From contig UESW01004559.1 in NCBI GenBank assembly GCA_900491605.1, positions 146,926 through 210,925 of the forward strand: DNA of 64,000 nt, given 5' to 3'. Source of the stretch: Calamus simplicifolius (taxonomy: Eukaryota; Streptophyta; Magnoliopsida; Arecales; Arecaceae). Of this stretch, positions 55,483-64,000 are shown piece by piece. The notes below the pieces were generated by a model that saw only the letters and a program-made list of their open reading frames with translations, was not told where the DNA came from and searched no databases. The first letter of the stretch is position 1, and each line of letters starts with the position of its first letter. The position numbers and the translations under genes were made by a program.

Positions 55483-58400
55483 TCAAAGAGGCATACCATA
55501 CTGATAGTATACGCGGAGATTGTCCGAGTTCCACGTTCGGGGAATGAATTTCCCGCTTAGATCCTGGAGCTTGTAGGTGCCATGTCCAATGACTTCCGCT
55601 ACTTGATAGGGGCCTTCCCAGTTCAGCGAGAGCTTTCCTTGCTCTAGCGGTTTGGAGACGGATGTTTTTGGAGGACAAGGTCGCCAGGCGAGAAGGATTT
55701 ACCCTTGACTATGGAGGCATGATAGCGGGCCACTCTTTGCTGGTACGTGGCCATTCTAATTCGAGCTTTTTCCCTGATCTCTTCCACAAAGTCGAGATTG
55801 GTGCGAAGCTGCTCGTCGTTAGCCTCTTCTGAGTAGCTTTCCACACGCGGAGAGGGAAGGCCTATCTCCACAGGGATGACGACTTCCGTGCCAAAGGCCA
55901 TCCGAACGGGGTCTCACCGATGGGGATTCTCTGGGTGGTGCGGTAGGCCCATAGAACATGATGAAGCTCATCCGCCCATCTGCCTCGGGCTTTGGCGAGC
56001 CGGGCTTTAATCCCTTCCATGATCCTCACAAAACTCTCAGAATTTGGGATTATCAAATTGCTTGCCATTATCAGTGATGATGGTATGCGGGAGACCAAAA
56101 CAGCAAATGATGGGTTTCCACACGAAATCCCTGGCCCGGGCTTCGGTTATTTGGGCAACTGCCTCAGCCTCGACCCACTTAGTGAAGTAATCAATGGTGA
56201 CGAATAAGAACTTCCTTTGTCCAGTGGTGAGGGGAAAAGGGCCGAGAATGTCCATCCCCCACTTAGCAAAAGGCCAAGCAGAGAAAATAGGGACCAGACT
56301 AGCAGAGGGGAGCCTCTGGATGCTGGAGTGCCTCTGGCATGGGTCACAGACTCGGACGAGATTATCGGCATCCTTTTGCATGGTTGGCCAGTAATATTCC
56401 TAGCGAAGCACCTTGTGGCATAGAGATCGACTTCCTAGATGATTGCCGCAAATTCCTTCATGCACCTCCCGAAGAACATAATTAGCTTCAGATGGGCGAG
56501 GCATCTGAGCAGTGGCATGGAAAAGGATCGCTTATAGAGCTGGTCGTCGATCAGCACATAGTGGGTAGCTTGCAGTCTCAGCTTCCTTGCTTCCCTGTGG
56601 TCAGCTGGGAGCAACCCTTCTTTAAGATACTTTAATATAGGGTCGAACCAAGACGGTTCGACCTCAATATGCATCACTCGGTCCGCCTTCGCGATGCTAG
56701 GCCTTTCCAGGATTTCCAAGGGGAACTTCCACTCGAAGTCCATCGACTCCGTAGTTGCTAGCTGGGATAATAGGTCGGCATGAGCATTTTCAGATCTGGG
56801 GATCTGGATAACTTCAAATTCAGAGAAGTGAGAGAGTAGGTTCCGCACCTCTTGGAGATACCGAGTCATGTTTAGCTCTCGGGCTTCAAACTCGCCTCGC
56901 ACTTGACCAGCTACCAGCTGAGAGTCGGTGAAGGCATTTAGCTTCTTCACTTTCAAACCACGGGCGATTCGGAGTCCGGCGAGCAAAGCTTCATATTTGG
57001 CCTCGTTGTTAGAGGCTGGGAAGGAGAATCTAATGCCATACTCGAAGGTCGCCCCCTCTGGGCTGGTGAGGACTAAACCAGCACCGGAGCCATTGGCGTT
57101 GGAGGATCCGTCGACATGAAGCAACCACAGGGCGCTCGACTTTTGATGCTCTGAGGAGTTCGGAGTGGAGCCATCTTCTGGGATAGTGCATTCAAGGAGG
57201 AAGTCGGTCAGAACTTGCGCTTTGATGGCCGGACGAGTCTGATATCAGATATCATGCTCGCTCAATTCAACGGCCCACTTTGCTATTCTCCCTGATGTCT
57301 CGGGGCGGTGGACCACCACCTTGATGGGCTGGTCAGTGAGGACTGTTACAGAATGCGCCTGGAAATACGGTAGCAACCTCCGAACCGACGTTATCAGGGC
57401 CAAAACTAGCTTCTCAATTCGGGTACACCTCGTCTCGGCATCCCGGAGCAGTTTGCTGATATAGTAGATTGGCTTTTGGGTCTTCTTCTCTTCTCTGACC
57501 AAGACCGAGCTAATTGCGCCTTCTGAAACTGCCAGGTACAAAAATAGCATCTCTTCCGGACTTGGGCGACTAAGGAGAGGCGGTAAGCCGAGATACTTCT
57601 TGAGGTCTTCAAATGATTTTTGGCATTCAGGAGTCCATTGAAAGTTCTTGGCGGATCAGAGAGCTTTGAAGAACGGGAGGCTCCTCTCGGCTGACCGAGC
57701 TACGAAGCGGTTGAGGGCCGCAATCCTTTGGTCAGGCGCTGGACTTCTTTGATAGATGTCGGGGGCGCCATTTGCTGAAGGGCTTGAATCTTCTGCTGGT
57801 TGGCTTCGATGCCTCACTGAGAAACTATAAAGCCCAGAAACTTTCCCGAGGTGACGCCGAAAGTGCACTTTGTCGGATTGAGCTTCATCCGATACTTTTG
57901 GAGTGTCGCGAAGCTCTATGAGAGGTCCTCAATATGCTGGGAAGCTTCCTTGCTTTTGACCAGCATATCATCAACGTATACCTCCATGTTCCGACTGATT
58001 TCCTTCTTGAAGACTTTGTTCACCAGCCTTTGGTAGGTAGCGCCTACATTCTTTAGACCAAAAGGCATGACTCGGTAACAATAGGTACCTCGGTCAGTTA
58101 TGAAGGCGGTCTTTTCTTCATCCTCAGGTGCCATCTGAATTTGGTTATAGCCTGAATATGCATCCATAAAGGTCAGCATCTGATGGCCGGAAGTGGCATC
58201 CATGAGCTGGTTGATCCGGGGGAGAGGGAAACTATCCTTCGAGCATGCTTTATTAAGATCGGTGGAGTCGATGCAGATTCACCATTTACCGTTCGACTTT
58301 TTCACCATGACAACATTGGACAGCCAGCTTGGATAATTTACATCTCGAATGAAGTTTGCCTTGATGAGCTTATCCACCTCCTCTTCAATCGCTCTCTGCC

Positions 58401-59065
58401 GGTCAGGGGTGAAGCTTCTTTTCTTTGCTTCACGGGTCGAAATATCTCGTCCACATTAAGACGGTGGACAAGGACGTCCGGACTAATCCCATGCATATCT
58501 GAGGCTGACCAAGCGAAGATATAAGCATTCCTTCGAAGAAAGTTGATCAGCTCCAGCCGGGGCTTCCCTTTCAGCAGCGACCGATCCTTATAGTTTGGTC
58601 AGGCCGAGCTTCATCCAGTGGAACCTCCTCCAGCTCTTCGGCTGGTTCTCCTCGCCACTCGGCGAAATCCTCCAGAGCATCTAGTCCATCGACCTCGGGC
58701 AGTCTGGATTGCAGGCTGGTGATGAAACACTGCCGAGTTATTGCTTGGCTTCCTCGAACTACACCTACCCCTCGCTCGGTAGGGAACTTCATAACGAGAT
58801 GGGGGATGGAGACGACGGCTCTGAGAGACATTAGGCCGGGTCTTCCCAAGATTGCATTGTAGGGCGACCACAGCTTGGTCACCAGGAAATTTGCATACAC
58901 AGTGGCCACGCGGGGCCAGGTCCCCGCTCGGACCGTCAAGGTGTCGACCCCCTCCGGGATAATGACATCGCCGGTGAACCCCATTAGGGTGGAGTCCACG
59001 GCTCGGAGACTCTCCATGAGAAGCTTCATCTTCACAAATACATCAAGGTACAAAACATTGACGGA
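55483..59065 (-). pseudogene. pol: Tat pol: protease end, reverse transcriptase, two RNase H domains, integrase
   Basis: Reading leftwards: protease end (SVNVLYLDVF, YNAILGRPGL) from 59065; reverse transcriptase with MDAYSGYNQI, RVMPFGLKN and YVDDMLV (57961-57978 region). A first RNase H (SSVLVREE, QKPIYYISK) is followed by a second one (HVDGSSNANGSGAG, NNEAKYEALLAGL, TDSQLVAGQV, NAHADLLSQLA). Integrase has the CDPCQRH finger end, WGMDILGPFP and ITDNGKQFDN. The second RNase H marks the Tat lineage. The end reads DNLRVYYQYGMPL to the stop at 55483. Stops (for example TGA at about 58280, from CGA) and frame changes near 57600, 57660, 57900 and 56040 break it. Confidence 0.85.
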
Positions 59066-59073
59066 GCTTCCAC
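59066..59073. repeat. 8-bp target duplication GCTTCCAC, left copy
   Basis: Identical to 62835-62842 on the other side of the hAT element. Confidence 0.9.
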
Positions 59074-59079
59074 TAGGCA

Positions 59080-59460
59080 TTGGCGCTGGGCCGTGCCTGG
59101 CATGGCATAGCCCAGGCCCATCGTGCCAGGAAAATTGTCGTGCTATGCCTGGCATGGCCCATTAACAAATGGGCCGTGCCAGGCATGGCCCGGTAAAAAA
59201 AAATTCAAATTCGGCACGGCCCAGCAGGGCCATGCCAAAACGGCCCTTCTAGCCATTTTGGGTCGTGCCAGCACAACCCTCCAGAATGGCCCTTCTGGGC
59301 CATATTGGCTGGGCCGTACCAACACGGCCCTCCAGAACGGCCCTTCTGGGCCGTGCCATGGCACGACCCTTTCCAGAACGGCCCTTCTGGGCCATGCCAT
59401 GGCATGGCCCATAAGGGCCGTGCTATGGCACGGCTGGTGCCTAGGCATGCGCCTAGGCAC
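59080..59460. repeat. hAT subterminal GGCC-rich repeats
   Basis: Repeated ACGGCCCTTCTGGGCC-type units (about 59220, 59285, 59336, 59376) and many GGGCCGTGCC or GGCATGGCCC motifs in both orientations; such motifs are where hAT transposases usually bind. Confidence 0.75.
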
Positions 59461-59469
59461 CAGCCAGCT

Positions 59470-62370
59470 GATCAAAGCCATGATCCCGATCGGCGATGAT
59501 GGATCCGATGATTGCGATCGATCCGATCGAAGACGATCCGATGGTTGCGATCGATCCATGCCATGATCTCGATCGGCGATGATCGATTCGACGGTTGTGA
59601 TCAATCCGATCGAAGACGATCCGATGGTTGCGATCAATCCAAGCCATGATCCCGATCAGGGATGATCGATCTAATAGTTGCGATCCATCCGATCGGCGAT
59701 GATCCGATGGTTGCGATCGATCCAAGCCATGATCCCGATCGACGATGATCGATCGGACCATTGCAATCAATCCGATCGGAGATGATCCGACGGTTGCAAT
59801 TGATCCAAGCCATGATCCTGATCGATGATGATCAATCCAACAGTTGCGATCCATCTGATCAGAGACGATCCAATGGTTGCGATCGATCCAAGCCATGATC
59901 CCGATCGGCGATGATCGATCGGATAGTTGCGATCAATCTGATCAGAGATGATCCGATGGTTGCGATCGATCCAAGCTATGATCCTGATCGGCAATGATCG
60001 ATCCAACGGTTACAATCCATCCGATCGGCGATGATCCGACGGTTGCGATCGATCCAAGCCATGATCCCAATCGATGATGATCAATCGGGCCATTGCGATC
60101 GATCCGATCAAAGACGATTCGACGGTTGCGATCGATCCAAACCATGATCCTAATCGGGGATGATCGATCTGATAGTTGTGATCCATCTGATCAACGATGA
60201 TCCGACGGTTGCGATCGATCCAAGCCATGATCCCGATCGACGATGATCGATCGGACCATTGCGATCAATCCGATCGGAGACGATCCGATAGTTGCGATCG
60301 ATCCAAGCCATGATCCCGATCAGGGATGATCGATCTGATAGTTGTGATCCATCCGATCGGCGATGATCCGACGATTGCGATCTTTCTATTTTTTTCTCCT
60401 TACTTATTGTATTTTGTTCTGGAGGTCAAGCCTAGACCCCCTCCCTTCTGTACCATTTTGATTTTAAATCAATCTGATCGGAGACGATCTGATGGTTGCG
60501 ATCGATCCAAGCCATGATCCCGATCGGTGATGATCGATCCGATGGTTGCGATCCATCCGATCGGTGATGATCCGATGGTTGCGATCGATCCAAGCCACGA
60601 TTTCGATCGGCAATGATCGATCCGACGGTTGCGATCCATCCGATCGGCGATGATCTGATGGTTGCAATCGATCCAAGCCATGATCTCGATCGGTGATGAT
60701 CGATCGGACCGTTGTGATCGATCTGATTGAAGACGATCCGACGGTTGCGATCGATCCAAACCATGATCCTGATCGGGGATGATCGATCCGATAGTTATGA
60801 TCCATCCGATCGGCGATGATCCGATGGTTGCAATCGATCCAAGCCATGATCCCGATCGACAATGATCGATCGGACTGTTGTGATCAATCTGATCAGAGAC
60901 GATCCGATGGTTGCGATCGATCCAAGCCATGATCTCGATTGGGGATGATTGATCTGATAGTTGTGATCCATCCGATCGGCGATGATCCGACGGTTGCAAT
61001 CGATCCAAGCTATGATCCCGATCGACGATGATCGATCGAACCATTGCGATCAATCCGATTGGAGACGATCTGACGGTTGCGATCGATCCAAGCCATGATC
61101 CCGATCGGGGATGATCGATTCGATAGTTGCGATCCATCCGATCGGTGATGATCCGACGGTTGCGATCTTTCTATTTTTTTCTCCTTACTTATTGTATTTT
61201 TCTGGAGGTCAGACCTAGCCCCCCTCCCTTCTGTACCATTTTGATTTTAAATCAATATGATCGGAGACAATCTGATGGTTGCGATCGATCCAAGCCATGA
61301 TCCCGATCGGCGATGATCGATCCGATGGTTGCAATCCATCCGATCGGTGATGATCTGATGATTGCGATCGATCCAAGCCACGATCCCGATCGGCGATGAT
61401 CGATCCGACGGTTGCAATCCATCCGATCGGCGATGATCCGATGGTTGCAATCAATCCAAGCCATGATCCCGATCGATGATGATCGATCGGACCATTGCAA
61501 TCGATCCAATCGGAGATGATCCGACGGTTGCGATCGATCCAAACCATGATCATGATCGAGGATGATCGATCCGACAGTTACGATCCATCCGATCGGCGAT
61601 GATCCGACAGTTGCGATCGATCCAAGCCATGATCCCGATCGATGATGATTGATCGGACTGTTGCGATCAATCCGATTGTAGACAATTCGATGGTTGCAAT
61701 CGATCCAAGCCATGATCCTGATTGGGGATGATTGATCCGATAGTTGCGATCCATCCGATCGGCGATGATCCGACGATTGCAATTGATCCAAGCCATGATC
61801 CCGATCGACGATGATCGATCGGACCGTGTGATCAATCCGATCAGAGATGATCCGATGGTTGCGATCGATCCAAGCCATGATCCCGATCGGGGATGATCGA
61901 TCCGATAGTTGCGATCCATCCGATCGGCAATGATCTGACGGTTGCGATATTTCTATTTTTTCTCCTTACTTATTGTATTTTGTTCTGGAGGTCAAGCCTA
62001 GTCCCCCTCCCTTCTGTACCATTTTAATTTTAAATCAATCTGATCGGAGACGATCCGATGGTTGTGATCGATCCAAGCCATGATCCCGATCGGCGATGAT
62101 CGATGATCCGATGGTTGCGATCGATCCAAGCCATGATCTCGATCGGCGATGATCGATCCGACGGTTGTGATCCATCGATCGGCGATGATCCGATGGTTGC
62201 GATCGATCCAAGCCATGATTCCGATCGGTGATGATCGATCGGACCATTGCGATCGATCCGATCGAAGACGATCCGACGATTGCGATCGATCCATGCCATG
62301 ATCCCGATCGGCGATGATCGATCTGACGATTGCGATCCATTCGATCGGTGATGATCTGACGGTTGCGATC
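59470..62370. repeat. 83-bp dimeric satellite in a higher-order array
   Basis: The basic unit is 83 bp (CCAAGCCATGATCCCGATCG recurs at 59639, 59722, 59805 and 59888) and splits into related halves of about 46 and 37 bp, each with GATCCGAYGGTTGCGATC. Runs of the unit are broken by a 95-bp spacer (TTTCTATTTTTTTCTCCTTA to TTTGATTTTAAATCAAT) at about 60381, 61167, 61948 and 62369, giving a higher-order period near 785 bp for the first two intervals and 421 bp for the last. GATC occurs several times per unit. Since 83 is not a multiple of three, all minus-strand frames merge into one periodic peptide. Confidence 0.9.
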
Positions 62371-62834
62371 TTTCTATTTTTTTCTCTTTACTTATTGTAT
62401 TATGTTCTGGAGGTCAGACCTAGCCCCCCTCCCTTCTGTACCATTTTGATTTTAAATTAATAAACTGGTAGGGGTCTATGCCAAACCCCCCACCATTAAG
62501 GTGGCTTTATATTAATAATTTTTTTTATTCCTAATAAATTTTTAATTTATCAAAAAAATATTTTTTTACAATTTTTTTTTATTTTAGTCGTGCAAGGGCC
62601 TGGCCCCAGGTGGGCCGTGCCAGGCACGGCCCAGGTTGGCCATGCCGACCCAAGTGGGCCGTGCCGGCACGGCACGGCGGGCCGGCCCAGGCCCATCATG
62701 GGCCATGCCGTGCTGGGCCAACAGAAAAATTATCTAGGCCCGGCATGGCCCGATACATCGGACCGTGCCGGTATGACCCATCTGGGCCTGGGTCATGCCG
62801 TGCCATTGGCGGCATGGCCCAGTGCCCACCTCTA

Positions 62835-62842
62835 GCTTCCAC
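62835..62842. repeat. 8-bp target duplication GCTTCCAC, right copy
   Basis: Encodes part of the DSGS motif of the Tat protease on the minus strand (codons 62835-62846). Confidence 0.9.
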
Positions 62843-64000
62843 TATCAATTAGAATTCGGCTTACATTATAGTTGTTCAAATTAAGAGATACAACTAGCGC
62901 ATCATCGTGCGGGAACTGTATCCCTTGGAAGTCATCATTGGAGAAAGAGATCTCATCAGGTCGTGCTTCTTCAGCGCCGGACCTTCTTCATCGTCCCTCC
63001 CGCCTGAAGGACTACCGACCGCCTCAATCACGTTAATGTGGCTAGCCACCGGAGGATTTGGAGGAGGAGGAGGTTGCTGCTGGGGCTCAGGCCGGCGATC
63101 GCCCCCGTTTCTTGGCTCGAGGGCTTCTCTGAACCGATCCAGTCTACTCCGCTGGATGAGCCTTTTAATCTCATTCTTTAGTTGCCAACACTCTTCAGTG
63201 TCGTGGCCATGGTCGCGGTGGTAGCGGCAATACTTTGCAGGATCTCTCCTGACCACATTCCCTCTGAGAGGAGGAGGTCGAGGGAGTTGGAGCTCGATTT
63301 CCATGAGGATCTCTGCTCTTGGGGTAGTGAGCGGAGTGAACCTCCTAGGCGGGCTCTGAGTACGGTTCCTTGGCAGTGGCTGGGAAATCCTCTGGCAGCG
63401 AGGCAGGCTCGGCCGGCGGGCAGGTCGGTGCTTATATGAACCCTTGGGCTCTTTCTTCTTCGTTAGCTCGGCTCGTGCAGCTCTCCGTAACTCTTCAACT
63501 CTGGCATACTTGTCTGCCAGGGCCATCATGTCGGAGAGGTTTGGAGGTAGCTAACCTCCAAGGCCAGGTAAAAGTCGCTCTCCTTCAATACTCCGCCTAC
63601 TAGGGTGGACATGGCCACCTCATGATTAAGGTGGTCCGCCTTCAGCATGGCCATGTTGAAACGGCCGAAATACTTCTTCAGGGACTCCCCCTCTCTCTGC
63701 TTAACCTCGAAGAGGGAGTCAAATCTCCGTCGGTGGCGGCAGCTACTGACGAACTGGCTAATGAAAGGCGGCTCAGCTCGTCAAATGAATCAACGGAACC
63801 TGGCTTCAAAGCATTGAACCAAGTTTGGGCAGATCCCCTGAGGGTGGAAGGGAAGGCGCGACAGAGGATCACATCTGATGCCCTGTGGAACATCATTATT
63901 GATCGGAAGCTGTTGAGATGATCGTCGGGGTCGGAGGAGCCATGATAAGGCTTGATGGCAGGCAGCTTGACGTGGGAAGGAATCACTTCCTCCATGATCT
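62843..64000 (-). pseudogene. gag: Tat gag and start of protease, cut by window edge and hAT
   Basis: From the right edge, IPSHVKLPAIKPYHGSSDPD and LCRAFPSTLRGSAQTWFNAL match the gag of element A. The frame shifts near 63745 and is restored in the GRFNMAMLKADHLNHEVAMS segment; a stop near 63553 precedes MMALADKYARVEELRRAAR. A Cys/His segment YCRYHRDHGHDTEECWQLK (about 63180-63240) is the Tat gag zinc-finger-like motif. A Pro-rich stretch leads to the protease, DDALVVSLNLNNYNVSRILI, which reaches DSG exactly at the hAT insertion. The start codon is outside the window. Confidence 0.85.

Larger units (their letters stand above)
59074..62834. mobile_element. Non-autonomous hAT element, 3761 bp, filled with satellite
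   Basis: An exact 8-bp duplication and ends TAGGCATTGGCGCTGGGCC (left) and, on the other strand, TAGAGGTGGGCACTGGGCC (right) define a hAT insertion; the ends match at most positions. Subterminal regions (59074-59460 and 62585-62834) are crowded with GGGCCGTGCC and GGCATGGCCC motifs. The whole interior is an organised tandem repeat with no transposase. It interrupts the protease gene of Tat element B. Confidence 0.85.
39429..64000 (-). mobile_element. Tat-lineage Ty3-Gypsy element B, large, with three insertions or arrays inside
   Basis: Minus strand: gag from the right edge (64000) to about 62890, protease, pol ending at 55483, a long 3' region with antisense units and tandem arrays, polypurine tract (49635-49620) and 3' LTR (49619-48784 plus 39455-39429). 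Two RNase H domains, a long 3' region with antisense ORFs and tandem repeats are hallmarks of the Tat lineage. An Athila element splits the 3' LTR and a hAT element splits the protease. Without these two insertions the visible part is about 11.5 kb. The 5' LTR lies beyond the window. Confidence 0.85.

Noticed and set aside
59453..62340. Many long minus-strand open frames (up to 222 codons) with periodic peptides
   Set aside because: They come from the 83-bp satellite, whose length cycles through all three frames and which lacks stops; no independent start, domain or codon bias.

Overview
This is a 64 kb stretch of plant nuclear DNA built almost wholly from transposable elements nested in one another. 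The families present (SIRE-type Copia with an env-like gene, Tat and Athila Gypsy, plant L1 LINE with a terminal RNase H, hAT, Tourist-like MITE) are those of a large flowering-plant genome. A monocot is my guess, but nothing here fixes the species. I see no intact host gene, no rRNA or tRNA gene and no CRISPR array. The only host-like coding piece is a possible first exon at 23551-23678.

Left block (1-11136). A minus-strand Tat Gypsy element (gag and one LTR, 9153-11136) is interrupted inside gag by a plus-strand SIRE-type Copia element (6267-9152). That element is interrupted inside its env-like gene by a second SIRE-type element (1-6266, entering from the left edge). All are inactivated by frameshifts and stops. 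Both SIRE LTRs and one pol-env spacer carry dense clusters of a near-palindromic GAGYCGACTC motif.

Middle block (11137-39428). A degenerate L1 LINE (about 11845-17771) keeps its endonuclease motifs and a TAATG overlap between ORF1 stop and ORF2 start. A nearly intact Copia element (18248-23550) has LTRs of 619 and 614 bp and a perfect GAGTC target duplication; it landed in what looks like the 5' part of a host gene. Then follow a CACTA-like gene tail with a clear intron, AT-rich DNA with perfect hairpins, a Tourist-like MITE carrying a copy of itself and its flank, a more decayed Copia element (32244-37926), and the C-terminal half of a hAT transposase on the minus strand ending at a TAGAGGTGGGCAC terminus (39071).

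Right block (39429-64000). A second, larger minus-strand Tat element occupies 39429-64000 and runs off the right edge. Its 3' LTR is split by an Athila Gypsy element (39456-48778), and its protease active-site codons are split by a 3.76 kb non-autonomous hAT element (59074-62834) packed with an 83-bp dimeric satellite in a higher-order array. Between its pol and 3' LTR it carries three plus-strand (antisense) units with TATA-like and AATAAA-like signals. Two of them encode related coiled-coil proteins of about 104 residues. These sit among 31-, 68- and 56-bp tandem arrays.

The two features most worth following are the set of antisense units in the Tat element and the hAT element that carries an organised satellite. 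All element ages and lineage names are my inference from motifs and by-eye LTR comparison; no search was run.
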